64,000 nucleotides of DNA from Streptomyces griseorubiginosus (GTDB lineage Bacteria; Actinomycetota; Actinomycetes; Streptomycetales; Streptomycetaceae), in contig NZ_KQ948740.1 of NCBI RefSeq assembly GCF_001514195.1, positions 248,001-312,000 of the forward strand, in the 5' to 3' direction. Positions within the stretch are counted from its first letter, which is position 1; each line of letters starts with the position of its first letter. The notes beneath the pieces are model-generated. The model worked only from the letters and a program-made list of their open reading frames with translations, had not been told where the DNA came from and made no database searches. Both the position numbers and the translations under genes were made by a program. This document shows, one piece after another, positions 8,325-16,661 of the stretch.

Positions 8325-9799
8325 GCTCCCTCCCGCACCCCGCCCCGCGCACCCCGGGTGCGGTCCCCGGTCTCCCGGGTGCCCTCGGGGGCGGTGTCAC
8401 CGGGGATGGTCAGGGCCGCAGCGCAGGCCGCGAGGGCGACCGCGCCGGCCATCGCGAAGGCGAGGAGATAGCCGTGCAGGGTGGGCACCGGAGCGCCCCC
8501 GACGAGACTGGTGTGGTGCACCAGGACCGCGGCGACCGCCGCGCTGGAGGCGGCCTGGCCGATGGTGCGCATCAGGACGTTGACGCCGTTGGCGGAGGCC
8601 GTCTGCTCGGCGGGGACGGCCCGCAGGATCAGGGTGGGCAGGGCCGAATAGGCGAGGGTGGTGCCGGTGGACACCACGGTCGCGCCCAGGATGACCATCC
8701 ACAGGTCGCGGCTGTCGGCGATGCGCAGGGCGTAGCCGCACGCGATGACCGCGGCCCCGAGGGCGAGCGTGACGCGCGGGCCGCGGGCGGTGGAGATGCG
8801 GGCCGACAGCGGTGAGAACAGCAGCATGGTGACGCCGCCCGGCAGCAGGCACAGGCCGGTGGCGACGATGGACAGGCCGAGTCCGTAGCCGGTGGCCTTC
8901 GGCGCCTGCACCAGCTGGGCCGTCACCAGGGAGTTGGCGTAGAACGCGAAGCCGGTGAGCAGGGCCGCCACATGGGACAGGCCCACCCGTGGCCGGGTGA
9001 CCAGCCGCAGGTCCACCAGGGGCTGCTCGGTGCGCAGTTGGCGCCACCACCACAGCGCCAGTACGGCGGCGGAGCCCAGGAACAGTCCCAGCACCCGGGG
9101 GCTCCCCCAGCCCCACTGGCCGCCCTGGGACACCCCGAGGAGCAGGCTCACCAGGCCCACGGCCAGTCCGAGGGCGCCCCACAGGTCGAAGCGGCCGGGC
9201 TGCCGTACCGGCGACTCGCGGACCGCCCAGGTCACGGCGGTCACGCCCAGGGCGCCCAGCGCGCTGGTCATCCAGAACATGGTGTGCCAGTCGGCGTACT
9301 GGACGACCATCGCGGCCAGCGGCAGGCCGAGGGCGGCCCCGATGCCGACGGTGGAGCTCATCATCGCGACGGCGGAACCCCGCCGCTCGGGCGGGAGTTC
9401 GTCGCGCAGGATGCTGATCGACAGCGGCACCACGGAGGCGGCGGCGCCCTGGAGGGCGCGGGCCACGATGAGCACGGTGATGTCGGACGACAGCGCGCAC
9501 ATCACCGAGCCGACCGTCATCAGGACCAGGGACGCCGTCAGCACCCTGCGCTTGCCGTACATGTCACCGGCCCGGCCGAGGACCGGGGTGAGGACCGCTC
9601 CGGACAGCAGGGTCGCGGTGACCATCCAGGAGACGGCCGCGGCGGAGGAGTGGGTGAGCCGGGGCAGGTCGGGCAGCAGGGGGACGACCACGGTCTGCAT
9701 GACGGCCATGAGCGTGCCGCACATCGCGAGCACCGGCACGGTCGGTCTGGCGCTCGGGCCGGTTCCGCGTGGCGGGGGTATCGGGCCCTGCTGGTCCAT
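8321..9799 (-). CDS. MFS drug-resistance transporter (DHA2, 14-TMS type)
   Basis: A 492-residue integral membrane protein with about 14 hydrophobic segments. The motif LGRAGDMYGKRRVL near residue 77 is the conserved loop 2-3 signature of the major facilitator superfamily; motif C-like GIGAALGLPLAAMV near 155 indicates a proton-coupled antiporter. It probably exports a toxic small molecule. The ATG at 9799 is preferred because GGAG lies about seven bases upstream; an in-frame start further upstream would enter the operator. It heads an operon with the TetR gene. Confidence 0.9.
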   Translation of the reverse strand: MDQQGPIPPPRGTGPSARPTVPVLAMCGTLMAVMQTVVVPLLPDLPRLTHSSAAAVSWMVTATLLSGAVLTPVLGRAGDMYGKRRVLTASLVLMTVGSVMCALSSDITVLIVARALQGAAASVVPLSISILRDELPPERRGSAVAMMSSTVGIGAALGLPLAAMVVQYADWHTMFWMTSALGALGVTAVTWAVRESPVRQPGRFDLWGALGLAVGLVSLLLGVSQGGQWGWGSPRVLGLFLGSAAVLALWWWRQLRTEQPLVDLRLVTRPRVGLSHVAALLTGFAFYANSLVTAQLVQAPKATGYGLGLSIVATGLCLLPGGVTMLLFSPLSARISTARGPRVTLALGAAVIACGYALRIADSRDLWMVILGATVVSTGTTLAYSALPTLILRAVPAEQTASANGVNVLMRTIGQAASSAAVAAVLVHHTSLVGGAPVPTLHGYLLAFAMAGAVALAACAAALTIPGDTAPEGTRETGDRTRGARGGVREGA

Positions 9800-9829
9800 C
9801 GGCGCTCCGCATTCGACAGGGAAAGCAGC

Positions 9830-9872
9830 GGGTGAATGACAATTCACTCTATCGGTGAATCGTCATTCACCC
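9830..9872. promoter_or_regulatory. Double palindromic TetR operator upstream of the MFS-tetR operon
   Basis: Positions 9830-9872 form a near-perfect dyad centred on 9851, with 17 of 18 arm positions pairing. Inside it are two copies of a 16-bp palindrome, gtgaat-N4-attcac, at 9832-9847 and 9855-9870. This arrangement fits two TetR dimers. The site starts 31 bp upstream of the MFS start codon. The only TetR gene in the window is the second gene of this operon. Confidence 0.82.
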
Positions 9873-9912
9873 AACCCTTCTCCGAGGCCGGCGGCTATTT
9901 GTGGGACGGCAG

Positions 9913-11145
9913 CTACTTGCGGGAGGACAGCTCCCGCGCGTGCACGCTGCGCGCCAGCTTCGGCCCGAGCCAGCGCTTGAAGCGGCGCAGGGCCTCCAGC
10001 TGTCCGGCGGCCTTGTCGATGCGGTAGTACAGCTGCGGCGGGACATAGGGCAGCAGGGGTGAGTGCCGCTGGCCGAGCAGGGCGAACATCTGCTCCGGCG
10101 GGAGGTCGATGTAGCGCGTGAGGTTCTCGTACCACTGGGCGCTGTAGCGGGCCGCGCTCTGCACGGAGAGCAGTTCCGAGGTGCGCTGCCGCTGGTAGCG
10201 GGCCAGGGCCTCCGGCAGGTCGGCGTGCTCGCGCAGGGCGTCGGCCAGCGCGATGGCGTCCTCCAGGGCGAGGGTGGTGCCGGCGCCGATGGAGTAGTGG
10301 GTGGTGTGGGCGGCGTCCCCGAGGAGGACCAGGTTGCCGCGGTGCCAGGTCCTGTTGGTCAGGGTGCGGAAGGTCAGCCACTGGGCGCGGCCCGAGCCCG
10401 CGGAGCGGCCGATCAGCGGGTGGCCGTCGAGGATGTCGGCGAACAGCTTCTCCAGCTGGACGAGCCCCTCGGCCTCGTCGGCGCGGTCGAGGCCGAGACC
10501 GGTCCAGGTCTCGGGCGCGCACTCGACGACGACGGTGCTGCGCTCGGGACTGAAGGCGTAGCCGTAGCACCAGACCCAGCCGTGCTCGGTCTCGACGAAG
10601 GCGAAGCTGAAGGAGTCGAAGACCTTGCCGGTGCCGAGCCAGATGTAGCGGTTGCGGCCCTCCTTGACCTCGGCGCCGAAGTCGTCGGCATGTGCGGAGC
10701 GCAGGGCGCTGTTCACGCCGTCGCCGGCCACGACGAGGTCGGCTCCGGCGAGGTCACCGGCGGTGAGGTCGGCGGCGGTGATCCCGCGCTCGAACTCCAC
10801 CCGGACACCGAGCGCGCGGGCCCGGGCGACGAGGATCTCCAGGAGGCGGTGCCGGCCGATGCCGTGGCCGAGGTCGCTGGGGCGGCGGGTGACGAGGTCA
10901 CGGACCCGGGCCTCACCCTCGCTCCAGGTGACCGAGGCCTCCTCGATCGCGCGGGCCGACTCGGGGTCGTGGGCGTGCAGCTTGTCGAGCAGTCCGCGCC
11001 AGTAGGTCACGCCCCAGCCGTAGGTCGAGCCCTCCGGGTCGCGCTCGTGGACGGTGATGTCGTGGGACGGGTCCTGCTGCTTCAGCAGGATCGAGAGATA
11101 CAGGCCGGCGGGCCCGCCGCCGACGCAGGCGACCTTCACACGCAC
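9913..11145 (-). CDS. FAD-dependent monooxygenase (salicylyl-CoA/2-aminobenzoyl-CoA hydroxylase-like)
   Basis: A 410-residue class A flavoprotein. The dinucleotide fold is CVGGGPAGLYLSILL (residues 7-21), the second FAD motif is GDGVNSALR near 153, and the GD motif is LLGDAAHTTHYSIGAG near 280. The segment RNRYIWLGTGKVFDSF and the E-HGWVWCYGYAF run resemble salicylyl-CoA 5-hydroxylase and the N-terminal half of anthraniloyl-CoA monooxygenase. An acyl-CoA aromatic substrate is therefore inferred. No CoA ligase or gentisate pathway gene lies nearby. It is divergent from melC1. Confidence 0.82.
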   Translation of the reverse strand: MRVKVACVGGGPAGLYLSILLKQQDPSHDITVHERDPEGSTYGWGVTYWRGLLDKLHAHDPESARAIEEASVTWSEGEARVRDLVTRRPSDLGHGIGRHRLLEILVARARALGVRVEFERGITAADLTAGDLAGADLVVAGDGVNSALRSAHADDFGAEVKEGRNRYIWLGTGKVFDSFSFAFVETEHGWVWCYGYAFSPERSTVVVECAPETWTGLGLDRADEAEGLVQLEKLFADILDGHPLIGRSAGSGRAQWLTFRTLTNRTWHRGNLVLLGDAAHTTHYSIGAGTTLALEDAIALADALREHADLPEALARYQRQRTSELLSVQSAARYSAQWYENLTRYIDLPPEQMFALLGQRHSPLLPYVPPQLYYRIDKAAGQLEALRRFKRWLGPKLARSVHARELSSRK

Positions 11146-11479
11146 CCCTAGTCATGACGCAAAGCGATTAATTGGCAACGCAGGGTAGCAGCCGGAGGCC
11201 GCGGGGCCTGCGCTCCGGATCGCGTCACTTTCCGCACGTGAGGCGGGCCACTGCCTGCGGGTCCGCCCGCAAAGGATCATCGAATCCACGGTCCGCGAGC
11301 GAAGGAATTCCTCCGTCCGGGTCCCGGAGAGCCCCCTCCACAGCAAGATCATCTTTGTTCAACACTGTACGACATGTAGGGAATTGTCTGGATCGCAGCC
11401 AACCCGTCTCGAGCGATTTCTCCCGCTCTCGGCAGGGCCGATAGGCATGCGGAGTCCGTCAACACAGGAGGAACACCGC
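11146..11479. other. Divergent intergenic region, monooxygenase / melC1
   Basis: About 330 bp between the two gene starts. It is noticeably less GC-rich than its flanks (runs such as aaagcgattaattggcaac and aagatcatctttgttcaaca). It presumably holds both promoters, but I see no confident -10/-35 pair or strong dyad. An AGGAGG ribosome binding site for melC1 lies at 11466-11471. No coding frame is convincing. Confidence 0.6.
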
Positions 11480-11824
11480 ATGCCGGAACTCACCCGCCGT
11501 ACCGCGCTCACCGTTACGGCCGCCCTCGCCGCGGCGACCGTCGCCGCGCCGCGCGCGTCCGCCGAGGGCCACGACCACGGTTCCCCCGAGGCCTTCGACG
11601 AGGTCTACCGGGGGCGCCGGATACGGGGCCGGGCCACCGGCGGTCACCACGGGGGCTGGCTCGTCACGGTCGACGGCGTGGAACTGCACCTGATGCAGAA
11701 CGCCGACGGCACCTGGATCAGCGTCGTCAGCCACTACGACCCGGTGCCCACCCCGCGGGCGGCCGCACGGGCCGCCGTGGACGAGCTCCAGGGCGCACGA
11801 CTGCTGCCGTTCCCCGCCAACTGA
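11480..11824 (+). CDS. melC1: Tyrosinase cofactor / copper chaperone MelC1
   Basis: A 114-residue secreted protein with a Tat-type signal (LTRRTALTVTAALAA, cleavage near ASA-EG, residue 28). The mature part has HDHGSPEAFDEVYRGRRIRG and a DGVELHLMQNADGTWISV core typical of MelC1. In Streptomyces, MelC1 delivers copper to apotyrosinase and carries the signal-less MelC2 out of the cell through Tat. The ATG is preceded by AGGAGG at 11466. It is followed by melC2 after a 70-bp spacer made of 12-bp repeats. Confidence 0.95.
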   Translation: MPELTRRTALTVTAALAAATVAAPRASAEGHDHGSPEAFDEVYRGRRIRGRATGGHHGGWLVTVDGVELHLMQNADGTWISVVSHYDPVPTPRAAARAAVDELQGARLLPFPAN

Positions 11825-11883
11825 CCGCCTCGTACGCCGCTTTGCAGGCCGCCTTCCAGGCCGCCTTGTACGCCTCTTTGGAG
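11824..11883. repeat. 12-bp tandem repeat, five imperfect copies, filling the melC1-melC2 spacer
   Basis: Units start at 11824, 11836, 11848, 11860 and 11872, with consensus gccgcctt-cag or gcc-ccttgtac. The array begins at the last base of the melC1 stop codon and ends with ttggag, which supplies the only ribosome-binding-like sequence for melC2 (GGAG 11880-11883, 11 nt before its ATG). Confidence 0.82.
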
Positions 11884-11894
11884 CATCCGCACAC

Positions 11895-12719
11895 ATGACC
11901 GTCCGCAAGAACCAGGCCACCCTGTCCGCCGACGAGAAGCGGCGTTTCACCGCCGCAGTCCTGGAGCTGAAGCGCTCCGGCCGCTACGACACGTTCGTCA
12001 CCACCCACAACGGCTTCATCATGGCCGACACCGACAACGGCGCTCGCACGGGCCACCGTTCGCCCTCCTTCCTGCCCTGGCACCGCAGATTCCTGCTCGA
12101 CTTCGAACGAGCCCTCCAGTCCGTCGACGCCTCGGTCGCGCTCCCCTACTGGGACTGGAGCAGCGACCGCTCGACGCGTGCCTCGCTGTGGGCGCCCGAC
12201 TTCCTCGGCGGCACCGGGCGCAGCCGGGACGGGCGGGTGATGGACGGCCCGTTCGCCGCGGACAGCGGCAACTGGCCGATCACCGTGCGGGTCGACGGCC
12301 GTACGTATCTCCGCCGTGCCCTCGGGGCCGGGGTGCGGGAGTTGCCGACCCGGGCCGAGGTGGACTCCGTGCTGTCGATGCCGACATACGACATGGCGCC
12401 CTGGAACAGTGCCTCGGACGGGTTCCGCAACCATCTGGAGGGCTGGCGCGGGGTCAATCTGCACAACCGGGTCCATGTGTGGGTCGGCGGGCAGATGGCC
12501 ACCGGCGTCTCCCCTAACGACCCGGTGTTCTGGCTGCACCACGCGTACGTGGACAAGCTGTGGGCCCAGTGGCAGCGGCGCCATCCGGACTCCCCGTACC
12601 TGCCCGCCGCGGGCACCCCGGATGTCGTCGACCTCGACGAGACCATGCGGCCGTGGAACGACGTGCGGCCCGCCGACCTGCTGGACCACAGGAGCCACTA
12701 CACCTTCGACACCGAATAA
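11895..12719 (+). CDS. melC2: Tyrosinase MelC2
   Basis: A 274-residue type-3 copper enzyme that hydroxylates monophenols and oxidises diphenols, giving melanin. All six copper-ligand histidines sit at the numbers known for Streptomyces tyrosinases: His38, His54 and His63 for CuA, and His190, His194 and His216 for CuB (LPWHRRFLLDFE; NLHNRVHVWVGG; DPVFWLHHAYVD). No signal peptide is present, which is normal because MelC1 provides export. It is complete and should be active. Confidence 0.97.
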   Translation: MTVRKNQATLSADEKRRFTAAVLELKRSGRYDTFVTTHNGFIMADTDNGARTGHRSPSFLPWHRRFLLDFERALQSVDASVALPYWDWSSDRSTRASLWAPDFLGGTGRSRDGRVMDGPFAADSGNWPITVRVDGRTYLRRALGAGVRELPTRAEVDSVLSMPTYDMAPWNSASDGFRNHLEGWRGVNLHNRVHVWVGGQMATGVSPNDPVFWLHHAYVDKLWAQWQRRHPDSPYLPAAGTPDVVDLDETMRPWNDVRPADLLDHRSHYTFDTE

Positions 12720-12801
12720 GAGTGGCCTTGCTCCGGTTTGCCCCGCGGAGCGTGCGGTACCCGCGCCGTACACACCGAGAGGACGAAGGAGGGATTCACC
12801 C

Positions 12802-13254
12802 GTGTCGCAGGTCGAGGAATCCATCGAGGTCGGCGTGCCGGTGCACACCGCCTACAACCAGTGGACACAGTTCGAGACCTTCCCCGAGTTCATGAGCGGG
12901 GTCGAGCGCATCGAGCAGCGGACCGACACGCTCACGCACTGGGTGACCAACGTCAACGGGGTGCACCGGGAGTTCGACGCGGAGATCACCGAGCAGATCC
13001 CGGACGAGCGGGTCGCGTGGACCACGATCGCCGGTGAGGCCAAGCAGGCCGGTGCGGTCACCTTCCACCGCCTCGACGAGGGTCACACCAAGGTGATGCT
13101 CCAGATGGACTTCCACCCGGACAGCATCACCGAGAAGGTCGGCGACAAGCTCGGGTTCGTGAAGCGGCAGACCAAGGGTGACCTGGAGCGCTTCAAGACG
13201 TTCATCGAGGAGCGCGGCCGGGAGACCGGTGAGTGGCGCGGGGCGGTGATCTGA
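12802..13254 (+). CDS. SRPBCC-family protein (polyketide cyclase/dehydrase-like)
   Basis: A 150-residue single-domain protein from a GTG start behind AAGGAGGG. It has the START/Bet v1-like pattern ESIEVGVPVHTAYNQWTQFE, FPEFMSGVERIEQ, and a C-terminal helix KRQTKGDLERFKTFIEERG. These small proteins bind hydrophobic ligands, but the ligand here is unknown. The closest described group is the stress-associated SRPBCC proteins of streptomycetes rather than dedicated polyketide cyclases. It follows melC2 by 82 bp on the same strand. Confidence 0.88.
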   Translation: MSQVEESIEVGVPVHTAYNQWTQFETFPEFMSGVERIEQRTDTLTHWVTNVNGVHREFDAEITEQIPDERVAWTTIAGEAKQAGAVTFHRLDEGHTKVMLQMDFHPDSITEKVGDKLGFVKRQTKGDLERFKTFIEERGRETGEWRGAVI

Positions 13255-13264
13255 CCGCCGCGGG

Positions 13265-13981
13265 CTAACCGGCGCCTTCCGTACGGCACTCCGGGTGCCC
13301 CCAGCCCTGGGCGTTCTTGGCGATGGGCTCGCCCGCCGCGTAGGAGCGTCCGCACAGGCACCGGCCGGGGAACTTGGCCTTGATCGTGCGGGAGGACGAA
13401 CCGGACGTACCTGAGGACGAACCACCGCTCCGCCTGGGCGACTTGGCCCGGGCGGGGCGGTCGGCTTTCGGGGTGTCCGGCGACGGCGGCGGCTCCGGGG
13501 AGCCGAGGGCGCTGCTCGCCGGCTCCTGGACGATGGCCGCCTGGCTGGCCGCGCGGTCGGCGAAGTCGTTGAGCGGGTCCCCGTCGACCTGGTGGGCGGG
13601 GACGTAGCGGAACTCGACCGTACGGCCGTCGAGCAGTTCGTCGATGCGGACCACGAGGTCCTGGTTGGCGACCGGCTTGCCCGCCGAGGTCTTCCAGCCG
13701 TTGCGCTTCCAGCCGGGCAGCCAGGTGGTGACGGCCTTCATGGCGTACTGGGAGTCCATCCGGATCTCCAGCGGCACGTCCGGGTCGGTCGCGGCCAACA
13801 GCCGCTCCAGCGCGGTCAGTTCGGCGACGTTGTTGGTGGTCTTGCCGAGCGGCCCTGCCTCCCAGCGGTCCGGGGTCTCGCTCGCGTCGGCAAGCACCCA
13901 GGCCCAGGCCGCGGGTCCCGGATTTCCCTTCGAAGCCCCGTCGCACGCGGCCACCAGTCGTTCACGCATGCGCCCGATCAT
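13265..13981 (-). CDS. rnhA: Ribonuclease HI with C-terminal zinc-ribbon-like tail
   Basis: A 238-residue protein. The N-terminal RNase HI domain (residues 5-150) contains all four catalytic acidic residues: Asp in ACDGASKGNPGP, Glu in NNVAELTALERLL, Asp in IRMDSQYAMKAV and Asp in DPLNDFADRAA. It hydrolyses RNA in RNA-DNA hybrids. A Ser/Pro-rich linker leads to a C-terminal KFPGRCLCGRSYAAGEPI ... HPEC segment whose Cys/His spacing suggests a small metal site. The start at 13981 gives MIGRMRERLV; an ATG at 13969 is equally plausible. Confidence 0.92.
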   Translation of the reverse strand: MIGRMRERLVAACDGASKGNPGPAAWAWVLADASETPDRWEAGPLGKTTNNVAELTALERLLAATDPDVPLEIRMDSQYAMKAVTTWLPGWKRNGWKTSAGKPVANQDLVVRIDELLDGRTVEFRYVPAHQVDGDPLNDFADRAASQAAIVQEPASSALGSPEPPPSPDTPKADRPARAKSPRRSGGSSSGTSGSSSRTIKAKFPGRCLCGRSYAAGEPIAKNAQGWGHPECRTEGAG

Positions 13982-14099
13982 GCCATGAGCGGACGACGGC
14001 CCCCGCCGCGACGACAGCGGCCGACGTCCGATGTCCGATGTCCGACGTCCCACGTACCGATCAAGCGGCCACGCACAGGTCGGCTACGGCACAGGTCGG

Positions 14100-14900
14100 C
14101 TAGGGCACGTCCGAGATCTGGGGAATCTCGCCCTGCGTCCTCGTCACGTCGATGACCGAGAAGCTCGCGCCCTGCGGGTCGCTGAGCGCCGCGAAGCGGC
14201 CGAACGGGGTGTCCATCGGGCCGAACCGCAGGACGCCCCCGTGCCCGGTGGCGCGGGCGACGGCACCGTCGCAGTCGTCGACGGTGAAGTAGACGTTGAT
14301 GTAGGCGGGGACCTCGGGCGGGAACTCCTCGCCCATCTTCATGCGGCCGAGGACGGTGTCGTCGCCGACGTTGAACATCCGGAAGTCCATGGCCTCGCCC
14401 TCCATCTGCTTGGCGGTGTAGCCGAACACCGCCGGGAAGAACGCGTCGGACTTCCCGGGCTCGCGGGTGTAGACCTCGGCCCAGCAGAACGCCCCGGGCT
14501 GCTCGGGCGGGGCCTCGAACCCCTCGTGGACCCCCGCCTGCCACACCCCGAAGACGACCCCGCCCGGGTCGCGGCCCAGGCACATCGTGCCGAAGTCGCC
14601 CACCTGCATGGGCTCCATCAGCACCTCGCCGCCGTGCTCACGGATCCTGGCGGCGGTCGCGGCCGCGTCCGGCGAGGCGAGGTACAGGCACCACTGCGAC
14701 TGCCCCTCCTGACCGGGCATGGGCGGGACGACGGCGGCCACGGCCTTCCCCGCGGCGTAGGCCTGGGTGTAGTTGCCGTACTCCGACGACGACTCGCCGA
14801 AGGTCCAGCCGAGGACGTCTCCGTAGAAGCTCTTGGCCCCCTCGACGTCGCCGAACATCGCATCGGCCCAGCAGGGGGTTCCCTCAGGTCGTACGGCCAT
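14100..14900 (-). CDS. VOC-family protein with two glyoxalase-like domains
   Basis: A 266-residue protein with two tandem vicinal-oxygen-chelate domains. The first begins GTPCWADAMFGDVEGAKSFY and the second AFCWAEVYTREPGKSDAFF. Both share the D-x-x-x-A/S-x-x-F-Y pattern. The duplicated layout resembles the actinobacterial CFP32-like group and the hydroxylase/glyoxalase-resistance relatives. A metal-dependent role is possible but not proven. The start at 14900 follows the family N-terminus. Confidence 0.9.
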   Translation of the reverse strand: MAVRPEGTPCWADAMFGDVEGAKSFYGDVLGWTFGESSSEYGNYTQAYAAGKAVAAVVPPMPGQEGQSQWCLYLASPDAAATAARIREHGGEVLMEPMQVGDFGTMCLGRDPGGVVFGVWQAGVHEGFEAPPEQPGAFCWAEVYTREPGKSDAFFPAVFGYTAKQMEGEAMDFRMFNVGDDTVLGRMKMGEEFPPEVPAYINVYFTVDDCDGAVARATGHGGVLRFGPMDTPFGRFAALSDPQGASFSVIDVTRTQGEIPQISDVP

Positions 14901-14970
14901 GATCGCGGCCTTCCCGAATCGGTGGCAGGTCCGTTTCCTCACGCTAGCCACCGGTCGGCCCGAGCGCGCG

Positions 14971-15058
14971 TCGAAGCGGGGTCCCCAGTGCCGAGTGCCC
15001 CTAGATGCGGGGTCCCCCGTGCGGAGCGCCCCTCGAAGCGGGGTCCCCGGTGCACGGG
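14971..15058. repeat. 31-bp direct repeat, about 2.8 copies, between divergent genes
   Basis: Units at 14971-15001, 15002-15032 and 15033-15058 share gcggggtcccc-gtgc and g-gcccc. They lie upstream of both the VOC gene and the encapsulin gene, in a 324-bp gap with no other recognisable gene. They could be binding sites or simple duplication. Confidence 0.8.
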
Positions 15059-15224
15059 CAGTCCCGAGGAGCGCGCGGGCACTCATGGTGTGCCGACTGC
15101 CTCACCAGGCAGGTTTACACCTTCCCTGTCGTGAAGCCGCCCTCTTCACGCCCTGATCGACAGGCACTGCGGCTGTTTGGCTTGTCCTGCGTACGGCCAG
15201 CCCACTCACCTCCCAGGAGGGAAC

Positions 15225-16661
15225 GTGTCCACACCGGACAGCGCCACCGGCGCCGCCGTCGACGAACCGGAGCCCCCGGCCCGAGCCGAACCGACCAGCC
15301 TCGGCACCCAGGCCGCCCGGCAGCTCGCCACCACCACCAAGACCGAACCCCAGATGCAGGCCATCAGCTCCCGCTGGCTGCTGCGCATGCTGCCGTGGGT
15401 GGACGTGAAGGGCGGCACCTACCGGGTGAACCGGCGCCTCCAGCTCAAGGTGGGCCGGGGCCGGGTGGAGTTCGAGCAGAACGGCGCCGACGACATCCGG
15501 GTCATCCCCCGCACGCTCACCGAGCTCCCGGCCCTGCGGGGCTACTCCGACCTCGAGGTGCTGAAGGAGGTCGCGACCCGTTTCCACGTCCGGGAGGTCC
15601 GCGCCGGCCAGGTCCTCGTCGAGGCGGGGCAGCCGGTCACGGAGGCCTTCCTCGTCGTGCACGGCCGCTTCACCCGCTTCACGGAGGGCAAGTACGGCGA
15701 GGAGGAGATCGTCGGTGTCGTCACCGACGGCGCGCAGCTGGGCGACGAGGCCATCGGGCAGCCGGACCCGCTGTGGCTGAGCTCGGTCCGGGCCGAGACC
15801 GCCGCCACCGTGCTGGTGCTGCCGTGGTCCGTGGTCACGGAGTTCACCGGTCGGGTGCCCTCCCTCGCCGCCCATCTGGAGGCCTACGCGCGCCGGCAGA
15901 GCCTGCCGATGAACCGCAAGGGCGAGGCCGACGTCCCCGTGCAGGCGGGCCACGTCGGGGAGCCGACGATCGGCGGCGGCTACGTCGACTACGAACTCTC
16001 CCCGCGCGAGTACGAGTTGTCGCTGACCCAGACCGTGCTGCGGGTGCACACCCGGGTCGCCGACCTCTACAACCACCCGATGGACCAGACCGAGCAGCAA
16101 CTCCGCCTGACCATCGAGGAGATCCGGGAACGCCAGGAGTGGGAGCTGGTCAACAACCGGGAGTTCGGGCTGCTGCACAACGCCGACCACGGCCAGCGCA
16201 TCAGCACCTTCACGGGCCCGCCCACCCCGGACGACATGGACGAACTGCTCGCGATGCGCCGCAAGACCAAGCTGTTCCTGGCCCATCCGAAGGCGATCGC
16301 GGCGTTCTTCCGGCAGTGCAACCGGCGCGGCCTTGTGCCGGGCACGGCGAGCGTCGAGGGGCACGAGATCCCCGCCTGGCGCGGGGTGCCGATCTTCCCG
16401 TGCAACAAGATCCCGGTCAGCGGGCAGCACACCAGCAGCATCATCGCGCTGCGCACCGGGGAGGGCGACCAGGGTGCCGTCGGGCTCTACCAGACGGGCA
16501 TCCCGGAGGAGTACCAACCGGGCCTGAACGTGCGGTTCATGGGCATCGGCGCCAACTCGATCATCAGCTACCTCGTCACCGCGTACTACTCGATGGCCAT
16601 CCTCGTCCCCGACGCGGTGGGGATCCTGGAGAACGCCCAGATCGGCCGGACGGCCGAGTGA
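15225..16661 (+). CDS. Family 2B encapsulin shell protein with cyclic-nucleotide-binding-like domain
   Basis: A 478-residue protein from GTG with AGGAGG eight bases upstream. The N-terminal arm is followed by a HK97-type shell segment (RWLLRMLPWVDVKGGTYRVN). A cNMP-binding-like insert covers about residues 95-215 (VRAGQVLVEAGQPVTEAF, LGDEAIG, SVRAETAATVLVLP). The remaining shell domain has YELSPREYELSLTQ and HTSSIIALRTGEG near the end. This architecture is the family 2B encapsulin (EshA-like) known to sit in terpene operons and to enclose 2-MIB synthase. It overlaps the next gene by four bases (GTGA), so translation is coupled. It corresponds to the cnb gene of described 2-MIB operons. Confidence 0.92.
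   Translation: MSTPDSATGAAVDEPEPPARAEPTSLGTQAARQLATTTKTEPQMQAISSRWLLRMLPWVDVKGGTYRVNRRLQLKVGRGRVEFEQNGADDIRVIPRTLTELPALRGYSDLEVLKEVATRFHVREVRAGQVLVEAGQPVTEAFLVVHGRFTRFTEGKYGEEEIVGVVTDGAQLGDEAIGQPDPLWLSSVRAETAATVLVLPWSVVTEFTGRVPSLAAHLEAYARRQSLPMNRKGEADVPVQAGHVGEPTIGGGYVDYELSPREYELSLTQTVLRVHTRVADLYNHPMDQTEQQLRLTIEEIRERQEWELVNNREFGLLHNADHGQRISTFTGPPTPDDMDELLAMRRKTKLFLAHPKAIAAFFRQCNRRGLVPGTASVEGHEIPAWRGVPIFPCNKIPVSGQHTSSIIALRTGEGDQGAVGLYQTGIPEEYQPGLNVRFMGIGANSIISYLVTAYYSMAILVPDAVGILENAQIGRTAE

Noticed and set aside
11172..11444. A 90-codon frame in the monooxygenase-melC1 spacer
   Set aside because: No ribosome binding site or recognisable sequence, and it occupies the region where both promoters must be.
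14971..15058. Replication origin iterons
   Set aside because: Only about three GC-rich units, no AT-rich segment, no DnaA boxes and no replication gene nearby.
15005..16657. A 5' extension of the terpene cyclase frame to 900 residues
   Set aside because: The upstream part overlaps the encapsulin gene in another frame and is Arg/Pro-rich without homology. The GTG at 16658 with GTGA overlap is the sensible start.
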